From assembly GCA_023418995.1 (NCBI GenBank), contig JAEZYP010000046.1:1-59835 (forward strand): a stretch of 59,835 nucleotides of DNA, written 5' to 3'. Positions 25,943 to 34,596 of the stretch are shown piece after piece. This DNA comes from Bacillota bacterium (GTDB lineage: Bacteria > Bacillota > Clostridia > Oscillospirales > Acutalibacteraceae). The notes beneath the pieces are model-generated. The model did no database searches, was not told where the DNA came from, and worked only from the letters and a program-made list of their open reading frames with translations. The position numbers and the translations under genes are program-made. Each line of letters starts with the position of its first letter. Position 1 is the first letter of the stretch.

Positions 25943-26800
25943 ATGATGGAAATACCGGAAAGCAATACCATTGCGAGGCAGCTGAATGAAACGATTCAGG
26001 GAAAAACCATTTTGAATGTTACCGCCTGCCATTCTCCGCATAAGTTTACCTGGTATTTCGGTGATCCGTCCACGTACCATGAATTGCTTTCGGGATTCAG
26101 AATTGACCGGTCGCTCGCGGTGGCCGGAAATGTGGAAATTCAGGCGGGAGATTGCAGAATCCTGCTGCAGGACGGCGTCAACCTGCGGTATCTTCCCGCC
26201 GGGGAGGAGGCGCCGCAGAAGCATCAGCTTTTTATCGAGTTTGACGATTTCTCCAGACTGACGGGCACCGTGCAGATGTACGGCGGTATCAGCGCGTTCC
26301 GGGACGGCGAAAACGAGAATCCGTATTATCTGGTCGGAAAGGAAAAGCCTTCGCCGCTCGGCGACGAATTTGATGAATCCTATTTTCAGTCCCTCTGCGG
26401 ATGCCCGAACTTTGAAAAGCTCTCCGCGAAGGCGTTCCTCGCAACGGAGCAGCGAATTCCGGGGCTTGGAAACGGCGTGCTGCAGGATATCCTGTGGAAC
26501 GCAGGGATACACCCAAAGCGAAAGATGGTTGAGCTGTCCGATGCCGAGCTAACCGGGCTGTACCGCGCGGTAAAGGATATGCTGGTGGAGATGACCCTGA
26601 AAGGCGGCAGGGATACCGAGCGCGATCTGTACGGCTGCTCTGGAGGCTACCGTTCCGTCCTCAGCAAAAACACAGTCGGTCAACCCTGCCCGGCGTGCGG
26701 CGCACCCATTCAAAAGGAAGCCTATCTCGGCGGCAGCATCTATTTCTGTGATCAATGTCAGAAGTATGTAAAACCTGTAAAGCATAAAGGAGCCAAATGA
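25943..26800 (+). CDS. Fpg/Nei family DNA glycosylase (atypical N-terminus)
   Basis: A 285-residue base-excision repair enzyme. The H2TH motif E-Q-R-I-P-G-L-G-N-G-V-L-Q-D (near 169-182) and a C-terminal four-Cys zinc finger (C-P-A-C ... C-D-Q-C) are clear. The catalytic Pro-Glu, normally residues 2-3, lies at 5-6 (M-M-E-I-P-E), and the zinc finger has G-G-S in place of the usual G-R-x-T arginine. A related clostridial group shares this form, so activity may differ from classic Fpg. AGGGGG precedes the ATG. Its stop overlaps the kinase start by ATGA. Confidence 0.87.
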   Translation: MMEIPESNTIARQLNETIQGKTILNVTACHSPHKFTWYFGDPSTYHELLSGFRIDRSLAVAGNVEIQAGDCRILLQDGVNLRYLPAGEEAPQKHQLFIEFDDFSRLTGTVQMYGGISAFRDGENENPYYLVGKEKPSPLGDEFDESYFQSLCGCPNFEKLSAKAFLATEQRIPGLGNGVLQDILWNAGIHPKRKMVELSDAELTGLYRAVKDMLVEMTLKGGRDTERDLYGCSGGYRSVLSKNTVGQPCPACGAPIQKEAYLGGSIYFCDQCQKYVKPVKHKGAK

Positions 26801-27312
26801 AAAAATTGATTATCGTGAACGGAACTATGGGCGCCGGGAAAACTACGGTCTGCAAATTGCTTAGCAAGCAGCTGCAGCCGTCGGTTTTTTTGGATGGGGA
26901 CTGGTGCTGGGATATGAACCCGTTCGTTGTAAACGAGGAAAACAAAGCGATGGTGATGGATAATATTACCCATCTGCTGAATTCCTTCTGCCGGAATTGC
27001 GGCTATGAATACATTTTGTTCTGCTGGGTGATTCATCAGGAAGAGATATTGGAACAAATTCTGCGTTCGCTGCCGGAATGCGAGTTTGAACTTTTCAAGT
27101 TTACTCTGCTGTGTTCAGAATCGGCTCTGAGAAGCCGCCTTGAAAAGGATGTGGAAACCGGCATCCGTCAGTCCGATGTAATAGAGCGGAGTGTTTCACG
27201 CCTTCCCGCTTACGAATCCATGGACACGGTTAAAATAGATGTAAGCGCCATCACTGCTGAGCAGGCGGCTGAGAAGCTCGCGCGGATTGTAAACGACCAT
27301 GGGTCCATATGA
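26797..27312 (+). CDS. P-loop kinase-like AAA protein
   Basis: A 171-residue protein with an N-terminal Walker A N-G-T-M-G-A-G-K-T-T (near 8-17) and the acidic F-L-D-G-D-W-C-W segment seen in shikimate- and adenylylsulfate-kinase-like folds; the later R-S-R-L-E-K-D supplies lid arginines. It is a small nucleotide or metabolite kinase of unknown substrate. The start overlaps the glycosylase stop (ATGA), so the two are co-translated. A hairpin terminator follows. Confidence 0.8.
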   Translation: MKKLIIVNGTMGAGKTTVCKLLSKQLQPSVFLDGDWCWDMNPFVVNEENKAMVMDNITHLLNSFCRNCGYEYILFCWVIHQEEILEQILRSLPECEFELFKFTLLCSESALRSRLEKDVETGIRQSDVIERSVSRLPAYESMDTVKIDVSAITAEQAAEKLARIVNDHGSI

Positions 27313-27331
27313 TATAGAATACAACGATCAA

Positions 27332-27370
27332 GCGGCAGCCCGTTGCCCAGACTGCCGCCTGCTTTTGTTT
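27332..27370 (+). terminator. Terminator after kinase gene
   Basis: GCGGCAG (27332-27338) pairs with CTGCCGC (27352-27358), followed by CTGCTTTTGTTT. Confidence 0.65.
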
Positions 27371-27621
27371 CAGCCGAACGCAATAGGAACGAATAATCAA
27401 CCGGCAGCACTTAATGATGGCGCTCATTCGAGTCCCTTTAGAAGAAATGCGTACCGTGTAGCTTTTAACGAACCGTTCCTTTATAAAATATGTTTGTCTA
27501 CCCGGTTTCGTTCCGTTTTTTCTTAATTTCCATCTGTTCTAACATCGCAAACCAGTGTTCTAAGATATTACCTGTAAAATGATTCAGAAGAAATTTTTAA
27601 GCTGAAAAATTTTCTTTGGCA

Positions 27622-27650
27622 TTTACAAAACCTGTTAATTGGGATAGACT
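27622..27650 (+). promoter_or_regulatory. Promoter of MIF-like gene
   Basis: TTTACA (27622-27627), 17-base spacer, TAGACT (27645-27650), about 35 bases before the start codon. Confidence 0.6.
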
Positions 27651-27684
27651 AATACCATTGAAAAGAACTGCGGGAGGTATCTTT

Positions 27685-28029
27685 ATGCCCTTTATACAAA
27701 CAAAAACCAATGTAAAAATCACCAAGGAAAAAGAAGAGGTAATCAAAGCCAAGCTCGGAAAAGCAATTGAATTGATCCCGGGAAAATCGGAGGGCTGGCT
27801 TATGCTATCGTTTGAGGATGATTGCCGCCTGCATTTTAAGGGTAACAATCAGGCCGGCATTGCCTTTGTTGAAGTGAAGCTGTTCGGAAAAGCAAGCAGC
27901 GAAGCCTACAATAAGCTAACCGCCGAAATCTCTGGGGTCCTTCATCAGGAGCTTGCTATCAGCCCCACTCAGATTTATGTGAAGTATGAGGAAGTATCTC
28001 ACTGGGGCTGGAACGGCAGTAATTTTTGA
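27685..28029 (+). CDS. Phenylpyruvate tautomerase MIF-related protein
   Basis: A 114-residue member of the MIF/tautomerase superfamily, which uses the N-terminal proline (here Pro2, M-P-F-I-Q-T) as catalytic base. The later I-Y-V-K-Y-E-E-V-S-H-W-G-W-N-G matches the MIF C-terminus. The start was set at ATG 27685 because GGGAGG lies upstream and the proline must be second; a longer frame is open upstream. It is monocistronic, between its own promoter and a near-perfect terminator. The physiological substrate is unknown. Confidence 0.9.
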   Translation: MPFIQTKTNVKITKEKEEVIKAKLGKAIELIPGKSEGWLMLSFEDDCRLHFKGNNQAGIAFVEVKLFGKASSEAYNKLTAEISGVLHQELAISPTQIYVKYEEVSHWGWNGSNF

Positions 28030-28042
28030 TAATATTCAGGAC

Positions 28043-28080
28043 ACAAAGAGCCTTGCAGACACCTGCAAGGCTCTTTGTAT
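28043..28080 (+). terminator. Strong terminator after MIF-like gene
   Basis: A perfect 16-base stem: ACAAAGAGCCTTGCAG (28043-28058) with CTGCAAGGCTCTTTGT (28063-28078), loop ACAC. Confidence 0.92.
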
Positions 28081-28107
28081 TGTCATACGCTCCCTGCCGA
28101 AAAAACC

Positions 28108-28148
28108 GTAAAAACCCCTGCCGCAAATAGCGAAGCAGAGGTTTTTAC
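28108..28148 (-). terminator. Terminator of mannan-oligosaccharide operon
   Basis: GTAAAAACCCCTGC (28108-28121) pairs with GCAGAGGTTTTTAC (28135-28148), one mismatch; the minus strand continues GGTTTTTTC. Confidence 0.8.
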
Positions 28149-28177
28149 AGAAGCGTATAATTAAAGGAATGTTGTAA

Positions 28178-29359
28178 TTATTTTAAGGTTTCAAGATACT
28201 CCAGATTTTTTGTAATCAGACCGCAGCGCTGGTGCACACATTCGACCGAACGAAGCGGGTCAGAGGGCGTGTTAAAGGTGTAATCCATCAGTCTCTCAAC
28301 GGTTGTTGTTATCACATGAATCCGAGTATCTGCGGAAGCGTAATAAAGGTAGACGTCGCCGTTTTTCGTTGCAATTGCCCCATTGGTAAAAACAACATTG
28401 CTCACATCGCCGACGCGTTCCGCTCCGCGGGGAGCCAAAAACACTCCGGAAGGGCTTGCAATCAGTCTGGACGGGTCATTCAAATCCGTGGCAAAAACAT
28501 AAAGCACGTAACGAAGCCCCGCGGCCGTATTGCGCACTCCATGCGCGATATGAATCCAGCCCTTCGGGGTTTTGATCGGCACCGCACCTCCCCCGTTTTT
28601 TGACTCCGTAATCGTGTGATAAATTCTTGGGCTAACCAGCTTCTCCTCCGTTTCAATTACCGGATTCTCAATGTAATCACACAATCCGAAGCAGATTCCG
28701 CTGCCGGAGCTGGCGGAAATAAACCCATCCTGCGGGCGGGTATAAAAGGCGTATTTGCCGTTTACCAGCTCGGGATGCAAAATTACATTCCGCTGCTGGG
28801 GCGACCTCGTCTTCAGGTTAGGCAGGCGTTCCCAGTTAATCAGGTCTTTTGTCCGCACAATTCCAGTCTGTGCAATGGCCGCGGAAAGATCCGGATCATT
28901 CTGATCTTTGCTCTCCGAACAGAAAACACCGTAAACCCAGCCATCCTCATGCTTGGTCAGGCGCATATCATAGACGTTTGTTTCCTGCGGTACGGTGTCC
29001 GGCAGAACAACCGGATAATCCCAGAACCGAAAATTATCAACACCGGAATCGCTCTGTGCAACCGCGAAAAAGGATTTTCGGTCGTTTCCCTCCACACGCG
29101 CAATCAAATAGAATTTTCCGTCAATTTCAATCGCGCCGCTGTTCATTACCGCATTGACCCCGAGACGCTCCATAAAATTCGGATTGGTTTCCGGATTCAG
29201 GTCATACCTCCATAAAAGCGGTGTGTGATCGCGTGTCAGAACCGGATAGAGCCAACGGTCATATATCCCGTTATAATCGTCCGATTTTTTATTTCTCCGA
29301 TTCAAAAGGGATTCCTGCCTGGCGTATTCCCTTTCGTATTTCTCTTTAAATGTCAGCAT
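28178..29359 (-). CDS. GH130_1 4-O-beta-mannosyl-glucose phosphorylase
   Basis: A 393-residue cytosolic phosphorylase, likely splitting beta-1,4-mannosyl-glucose with phosphate into mannose 1-phosphate and glucose. It has the GH130 five-bladed propeller pattern and the likely catalytic Asp in N-V-Y-D-M-R-L-T near residue 132; the long N-terminal region with L-T-R-D-H-T-P and V-M-N-S-G-A matches subfamily 1 rather than 2. No signal peptide. Its start overlaps the epimerase stop by 14 bases, and that pairing (epimerase plus GH130_1) is the hallmark of the intracellular mannobiose pathway. It is the last gene of the operon. Confidence 0.9.
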   Translation of the reverse strand: MLTFKEKYEREYARQESLLNRRNKKSDDYNGIYDRWLYPVLTRDHTPLLWRYDLNPETNPNFMERLGVNAVMNSGAIEIDGKFYLIARVEGNDRKSFFAVAQSDSGVDNFRFWDYPVVLPDTVPQETNVYDMRLTKHEDGWVYGVFCSESKDQNDPDLSAAIAQTGIVRTKDLINWERLPNLKTRSPQQRNVILHPELVNGKYAFYTRPQDGFISASSGSGICFGLCDYIENPVIETEEKLVSPRIYHTITESKNGGGAVPIKTPKGWIHIAHGVRNTAAGLRYVLYVFATDLNDPSRLIASPSGVFLAPRGAERVGDVSNVVFTNGAIATKNGDVYLYYASADTRIHVITTTVERLMDYTFNTPSDPLRSVECVHQRCGLITKNLEYLETLK

Positions 29360-30524
29360 TCCGTTTTATAACCTCCATGCACATTCTGCCATTATGGTAC
29401 GGACATTTCCACGGCTCAACAATCGGCTTATCCGAAGGACGTCCGCTGTAATCCACACTCCAGAACCATTCGGAATTCTCTCTTTTGTCAATGATATCGT
29501 TCTTAATATAGTCCCAAATATGCATGGCTGCCGCTAAATACTTGCGGTCGCCGCTTTTTTGATAAGCGTTGAAAAATCCGACAACGCTCTCCGCTTGCAC
29601 CCACCAGATTCGGGTTTTATCCACGGTTCCTCGGCAGCTTTGATTATTCAGCGCGCCGCCGTCATACGCGGTTTGAAGAACTGCTTCTGCGATTTGGGCA
29701 GTCATATTCCCTAGCTGCGCGTTCAGCGCTTCATCGCCGAGAACTTCGCACGCGCGGTCAATCAGCCAGGAGGCCTCGATATCATGTCCATAGGAATAGA
29801 TATCGGCAATCGACTCCATTTTCTCGTTAAAGAACACCCGCAGAATATGGGTATCCGCGTCATACACCTTATTTCTGCACAATAACAGAGACCTTTTCAG
29901 GCTTTCGCCCACTTCGGGATTCTGATCCACCCGGTACAGCTCCGTATAGGCTTCGATAATGTGTAAAAGGGTATTCATACTTTTCTTCGCGTCATAGCCG
30001 TCTTCCGAGAGCTTTTTGTTTTCAATCAGCTCCCAGCTTCGGCTGAACGCCTCCCGGTATCCAACGGAGTCGGAGCTCCTGTCTTCTACGAGCCGATATA
30101 ATGTATAGGCCGTTTCCAGAGCCTCCCGATCACCGGAAGCTGCAAAATAGGAGGAAAGGCCGTAAATCGCAAACGCCTGATTGTAGGTGTGCTTCATATC
30201 TTCCAGAGGTGTGCCGTCATATCTCATCATCCAGTAAACGCCGCCGTATTCGCAATCGACACAGTACTGCTTCAAAAAGTGATAGGCATGACGCGCGTGG
30301 TCAAGCGCCTCTTGCTCCTGAAACAGCAGATATAAATTGGAATAGAACCAAAGGATGCGGCTATGAAGAATAACCCCTTTATCCGCGTCTTTTTCAATAT
30401 TCAGATTATAATCCATAAAACCATAGTATCCACCGCGGCTGTCCCTCATTTGATTCCAAAAGGGGGCAATATGGTTGCGGAGTTCCTCTTTCATTTCTTC
30501 GCACAGTTCTTTTATTTCTATCAT
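29346..30524 (-). CDS. Cellobiose 2-epimerase
   Basis: A 392-residue enzyme of the AGE (N-acyl-glucosamine 2-epimerase) superfamily with an alpha6/alpha6 barrel. Conserved pieces are R-G-G-Y-Y-G-F near residue 30, S-R-I-L-W-F-Y-S-N, G-G-V-Y-W-M-M, G-H-D-I-E-A-S-W-L near 245-253, W-W-V-Q-A-E and the C-terminal W-K-C-P-Y-H-N-G-R-M. In this setting it turns mannobiose into mannosyl-glucose for the adjoining GH130_1 phosphorylase. No signal peptide. It lies 65 bases after the esterase gene. Confidence 0.92.
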   Translation of the reverse strand: MIEIKELCEEMKEELRNHIAPFWNQMRDSRGGYYGFMDYNLNIEKDADKGVILHSRILWFYSNLYLLFQEQEALDHARHAYHFLKQYCVDCEYGGVYWMMRYDGTPLEDMKHTYNQAFAIYGLSSYFAASGDREALETAYTLYRLVEDRSSDSVGYREAFSRSWELIENKKLSEDGYDAKKSMNTLLHIIEAYTELYRVDQNPEVGESLKRSLLLCRNKVYDADTHILRVFFNEKMESIADIYSYGHDIEASWLIDRACEVLGDEALNAQLGNMTAQIAEAVLQTAYDGGALNNQSCRGTVDKTRIWWVQAESVVGFFNAYQKSGDRKYLAAAMHIWDYIKNDIIDKRENSEWFWSVDYSGRPSDKPIVEPWKCPYHNGRMCMEVIKRNADI

Positions 30525-30589
30525 GTAACACCCTCCTAAAAGCAGAGTCCTGTCCTAGGTATAATCCTTTTCGCGGCTGTAATGTCTAA

Positions 30590-31564
30590 TTATAAATGCT
30601 CCAGAAAAAACCTTAGGATGACGTCACCCGCGTATGGAAGATATTCATGCTGGTATTCCGGGAAATACACGATATCCTTCTTTGATGTGATGTTATTGTA
30701 CGCAGCCATTTGGGAAAACGGCGGGCATACCTTATCCATCAGCGCGGTGAGCCAAAGCATCTCACAGTTAATGTATTTGGTGATATTTTTTAAATCAATA
30801 TAGCCCAAGCGTTCAAAGAACGCCGCTTCGTTCAAATGCATCGGATCACGCTGGCGGAAGTACCAGGTGATTTCTTCATAGGAATCACATTGAAAGTTGT
30901 TTTGATAGATCCCCCGAAAATCGCACAGGAACGGATACATGGGAGCCGCCGCCTTTAATTGCGGAGAAAGCGCTGCGCATGCAACTGTAAGCGCTCCGCC
31001 CTGAGAGGCGCCGGTTGCAAAAATGTGGTTGGCATCTACAAAATCCATTCCGGCAAGAATCCGGATACACTGTGCGGTATCCAGATACACATTGCGGTAA
31101 AACAGTGCGTCCGGATTCTCGCTTTCCAACCCGCGAATGATGTGCCCGCTCTGTGTATTTCCCTTATAAAGTCCGTTGTCTTCGCTCTTCCCGCCCTGCC
31201 CGCGAACATCCATCGCCAGAACACAGAAGCCTTCGGCGATATAGCCGAGCTTTCCCGTCCAGTCCCCGCAGTTGGTCCAGTATCCGTGAAAAACAGCAAT
31301 TGCCGGAATTTTAGCGCCTTCCGGAATATTTTTCGGTTTTAAAAACTGACAGTGTACCCTTGCTCCGCCTACCCCGGTAAAATACAGGTCATAGGTCTCG
31401 CAGCTTCTGGCAACAAAATCGCTTTCAACCAGCTCATAATCCAATGAAGCCTGATCCAGCTCTTCTTTTGCCCTGGCCCAATAGGAATCGTAGTCCTTCG
31501 GCGCTTCGCCAACTCCCCAGTAATCGCTATAAGGGTCTGTCTGACATTGATATAGTTTTTTCAT
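30590..31564 (-). CDS. Acetylxylan esterase / CE7 family deacetylase
   Basis: A 324-residue alpha/beta hydrolase of carbohydrate esterase family 7. The nucleophile Ser is in G-A-S-Q-G-G (near 188-193), Asp in D-K-V-C-P-P, and His in E-Y-Q-H-E-Y-L; R-G-Q-G-G in the middle is a CE7 mark. The start was set at ATG 31564 behind GAGGA; 25 more codons are open upstream but overlap the preceding phosphorylase gene. It is cytosolic, so it probably removes acetyl groups from imported manno-oligosaccharides before phosphorolysis. Confidence 0.88.
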   Translation of the reverse strand: MKKLYQCQTDPYSDYWGVGEAPKDYDSYWARAKEELDQASLDYELVESDFVARSCETYDLYFTGVGGARVHCQFLKPKNIPEGAKIPAIAVFHGYWTNCGDWTGKLGYIAEGFCVLAMDVRGQGGKSEDNGLYKGNTQSGHIIRGLESENPDALFYRNVYLDTAQCIRILAGMDFVDANHIFATGASQGGALTVACAALSPQLKAAAPMYPFLCDFRGIYQNNFQCDSYEEITWYFRQRDPMHLNEAAFFERLGYIDLKNITKYINCEMLWLTALMDKVCPPFSQMAAYNNITSKKDIVYFPEYQHEYLPYAGDVILRFFLEHL

Positions 31565-31583
31565 GATTATTCCTCGTGCATGT

Positions 31584-32606
31584 TTAAATTCTTCCTTCGG
31601 TATCATCAAGAGCAATTTTTTCGTGATGCTCCTTAACAAACGCTACCGTTTCCTCTACCGTTGTATAGGCAACGCCGACATAGGTATCTGCCGCGCCATA
31701 ATATAACGCAATCCGTCCGGTATCAGAGTCGCAGAGTGCCGCGCACGGGAATACCACATTCGGCACAAAACCACGCTCTTCATACCATTCTTCCGGCGTA
31801 AGCATAAAGCATCCCGCACGGTAGAGAACCTTTGCAGGATTATCTCGGTCAAGAATTGCCGCACTCATGGAATATACCAGACCGTTGCAGGTTCCGGTTA
31901 CGCCGTGGTAAAAGATCAGCCAGCCTTCATCCGTTTCAATCGGTGCGGGACCGCAGCCAATCTTTACACTCTGCCACCAGCCGTTTCCGCCCTTCTGCAT
32001 CACGCTGCGATGTTCTCCCCAGTAGGTCAAATCGGGGCTTTTACTCAAAAAGATATCGCCGAACGGGGTATGCCCGCTGTCGCTGGGGCGTGAGAGCATG
32101 ATGTATTTTCCGCCGATCTTACGCGGGAATAAAACGCCGTTGCGGTTAAACGGTAGAAAAGGATTTTCCATTCTTGTAAAGGTTTTAAAATCCTCGGTTC
32201 TGGCCAGACCGATGGAGGCCCCGTCAAAATCTCCGCACCAGATGATATAGTAGCAGTCTTCCACCTTAACCAAACGGGGGTCATAGGCATACAGCGGCTG
32301 ATAATCCTTTCCGCTTTCATCGGTAAAGCGGATTTTTTCTTCGTCAAATTCCCAGTGGATTGCGTCTTTGCTGCGCCCCAAATAGATATGTGGTCTTCCG
32401 TTGGTGGTTTCGCCACGGAAAACACCAACAAATGCGCCCTGATAGGGTACCACTGCGCTGTTGAAAATACGCGCTACATTTTTTACCGGGTTTCTTCCGA
32501 TAATCGGATTCTCTTTGTGACGCCAGATCGGGAACATGCAGTCCTCAGGTTTTGGCTGCCATGGAATATTAGGCAGACTTTCGCCTATTATTTTTACTTG
32601 TTTCAT
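31584..32606 (-). CDS. GH130_2 beta-1,4-mannooligosaccharide phosphorylase
   Basis: A 340-residue cytosolic phosphorylase of GH130 subfamily 2, releasing mannose 1-phosphate from beta-1,4-manno-oligosaccharides. The active-site region reads Y-A-Y-D-P-R-L-V near residue 107, with N-P-I-I-G-R-N-P, F-N-S-A-V-V-P, G-C-G-P-A-P-I and Y-Y-G-A-A-D-T typical of the subfamily. It follows the ABC permeases and precedes the esterase. Presence of both GH130 types in one operon covers short and long mannan fragments. Confidence 0.9.
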   Translation of the reverse strand: MKQVKIIGESLPNIPWQPKPEDCMFPIWRHKENPIIGRNPVKNVARIFNSAVVPYQGAFVGVFRGETTNGRPHIYLGRSKDAIHWEFDEEKIRFTDESGKDYQPLYAYDPRLVKVEDCYYIIWCGDFDGASIGLARTEDFKTFTRMENPFLPFNRNGVLFPRKIGGKYIMLSRPSDSGHTPFGDIFLSKSPDLTYWGEHRSVMQKGGNGWWQSVKIGCGPAPIETDEGWLIFYHGVTGTCNGLVYSMSAAILDRDNPAKVLYRAGCFMLTPEEWYEERGFVPNVVFPCAALCDSDTGRIALYYGAADTYVGVAYTTVEETVAFVKEHHEKIALDDTEGRI

Positions 32607-32644
32607 TACTTATTTCGATCCTTCCGTTAAGTTATTAGCCATCA

Positions 32645-33508
32645 TCAGCCCTTCACGGAGCCGCTTGCTAGGCCGCTGTAGATTTGTTTTTGGAAGACGA
32701 TGAATACAATCAGCGCTGGAAGCATGGTAATAATTACACCCGCGCAAATGTAGTTGTACTGACTTCCGATTGGTCCGGTAAAGACACGCAGAGCCGTTGA
32801 AATTACGCCGAGCGTGTTCTTATCCTGCAGGTAAAGGCTGGCCATATAGTATTCGTTATAGGTGGATACTCCCTTGAGGATCATGCAAGTAATAATAGCG
32901 GGCTTTAATAGCGGGAGTAATATTTTAAAGAAGACTCCAAAGTACGTACATCCATCCAGTATGGCGGACTCGTCCAGGGATATCGGCAGGTTATCAAAGA
33001 ATTGAAGAAAGATATAAATTGAAATGACATCCGTTCCCAGCAGCAGAATGATGTATCCGGGCAAGCTGTTGATCAGATGCAGCCTATACATAATTTGATA
33101 CACGGTAACCTGCATTGCAACACCGGGAATTAAGCTTGCAATCAAAAAAAGATTACGAACTAAGCTGTTGCCGGCGAACTTAAAGCGGTTTAGTACATAA
33201 GCAAGCATGGAGCTAATCAGAATGGAGCCGATTAGCACTACAACCAATACGATAAGCGAGTTTAAAAACGCCCGTCCCATGCGCGCTTTTTCCCACGCTG
33301 TGACAAAATTTTGAAAATTAAGCCACGAACCCGGCATCGTCATAACATTCGTATTCTGGTATTCCTCCGGCGTCTTGAACGCGGTTACCACACAGGAGAC
33401 AAGTGGAACCAAGGCGGTAAAGGTGCAGAAGCAGAGGGTAAGGTATTTAAATATAATCCAGATAACCTTTGTGACAATCTGCCCCAAAGAAAGCCCCTTC
33501 ATTTTCAT
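32645..33508 (-). CDS. Carbohydrate ABC transporter permease (MalG-like)
   Basis: A 287-residue inner-membrane permease with about six helices and the EAA loop D-E-S-A-I-L-D-G-C-T-Y-F-G-V-F-F-K-I-L-L-P near residue 190, which contacts the ATPase. It pairs with the preceding permease, whose stop it overlaps by ATGA. No ATPase gene is present in this operon, so a shared MsmX-type ATPase elsewhere is expected. The substrate is inferred to be manno-oligosaccharide from the neighbouring enzymes. Confidence 0.93.
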   Translation of the reverse strand: MKMKGLSLGQIVTKVIWIIFKYLTLCFCTFTALVPLVSCVVTAFKTPEEYQNTNVMTMPGSWLNFQNFVTAWEKARMGRAFLNSLIVLVVVLIGSILISSMLAYVLNRFKFAGNSLVRNLFLIASLIPGVAMQVTVYQIMYRLHLINSLPGYIILLLGTDVISIYIFLQFFDNLPISLDESAILDGCTYFGVFFKILLPLLKPAIITCMILKGVSTYNEYYMASLYLQDKNTLGVISTALRVFTGPIGSQYNYICAGVIITMLPALIVFIVFQKQIYSGLASGSVKG

Positions 33509-34521
33509 ACTTCTCCCCCTTTTCGTGCAGCGGCAGCCGCTTTAGCCCGCTTCTTACTTGCGCGGGATTCCAGATAAGTCATACCCCTTTCATCCTCGTC
33601 AAGGAAGAAATGGAACACTGTTTTCTGCAGAATGGTAACAAGAATAATAATACCCAATAGTACTACCGCCATCGCTGAAGCCAAACCAACCTTCAGATTC
33701 AGGTGTGCGATACGATCCATCAGCACAAAATACGTTGCGGTGCCAAAAGAACCCCCCGTGATTACATACGGCGGCTCAAACGCACTGATAGAGCCGGAAA
33801 CAGAAAGGATAATGTTTAGAACAACAATGGTCTTGATATTTGGAAGGGTAACATGTAAAAATCTGCGAAGTCCGTTTGCACCGTCAATCTCAGCCGCTTC
33901 ATAAAGATTGGGATCGACCGACATAATTGCGCCAATGAAGAGCACCATATTCTGACCTGTGTAACGCCAGATGGACGTGCCCGCGAGAGAAAAGTTATTG
34001 ATTCCTGTATCTTTCAGCCACATAGGCAGTGTTTCCACATTAAATCCTACCCAGGACAGTACGGTGTCAAAAACATACCCCTGAGTAAAGAAAAATCTAA
34101 AAATAAAACCGACTGCGATTCCGCATACTAAATATGGAAAAAAGATTGTGCCCTTAAAAAGAGACCCAAATTTGGTTTTTGAACTCAATATACTTGCTAA
34201 AAACAGCGCGGAAGAAATCTGAATGACAGAAGCCCCTAAATAGTAGAGCGCTAATTTCAAGGATTGCAGAATATCATCACGCGTAAAAATACTTTTGTAA
34301 TTTTCAAACCCGATAAAGGTACGTTCGCCAATATACTTCATGTCAAAAAAACTGAACTGAACCATATTAAAGAACGGAATGCATGTAAAAATGAAAAGCA
34401 AGGCAAGGGGGGCAATCAGAAATACGATTGTAACCAATATCTGTTGGCCGCGAAGGCTTTGAAGCCAAAGCTTAAAACCAGAAGACTTTTTTACGGCAGC
34501 CGCTTCGTCTACCCTTTTCAT
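33505..34521 (-). CDS. Sugar ABC transporter permease (MalF-like)
   Basis: A 338-residue permease with about six to seven hydrophobic segments, an EAA loop E-A-A-E-I-D-G-A-N-G-L-R-R-F-L-H-V-T-L-P near residue 207, and a Lys/Ala-rich cytosolic tail (S-K-K-R-A-K-A-A-A-A-A). AAGGAGG precedes the ATG and sits immediately after a perfect AT-rich hairpin (34536-34572) that separates it from the binding-protein gene. It forms the channel with the MalG-like partner. Confidence 0.93.
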   Translation of the reverse strand: MKRVDEAAAVKKSSGFKLWLQSLRGQQILVTIVFLIAPLALLFIFTCIPFFNMVQFSFFDMKYIGERTFIGFENYKSIFTRDDILQSLKLALYYLGASVIQISSALFLASILSSKTKFGSLFKGTIFFPYLVCGIAVGFIFRFFFTQGYVFDTVLSWVGFNVETLPMWLKDTGINNFSLAGTSIWRYTGQNMVLFIGAIMSVDPNLYEAAEIDGANGLRRFLHVTLPNIKTIVVLNIILSVSGSISAFEPPYVITGGSFGTATYFVLMDRIAHLNLKVGLASAMAVVLLGIIILVTILQKTVFHFFLDEDERGMTYLESRASKKRAKAAAAARKGGEV

Positions 34522-34535
34522 AAGATAACCTCCTT

Positions 34536-34572
34536 AAAATATGAGCTAATGCAATACATTAGCTCATATTTT
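34536..34572 (-). promoter_or_regulatory. Intercistronic stem-loop between binding protein and permeases
   Basis: A perfect 16-base stem, AAAATATGAGCTAATG (34536-34551) with CATTAGCTCATATTTT (34557-34572), loop of 5. It ends right at the permease ribosome binding site. It could stabilise the upstream binding-protein message or act as a leaky terminator. Confidence 0.7.
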
Positions 34573-34596
34573 CATATACGCTATTTGATTATAAAT

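Larger units (their letters stand above)
27313..27684. other. Intergenic region before MIF-like gene
   Basis: It contains a terminator (27332-27370) for the kinase gene and a promoter (27622-27650) for the tautomerase. The roughly 250 bases between them show no convincing frame or RNA. Confidence 0.5.
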
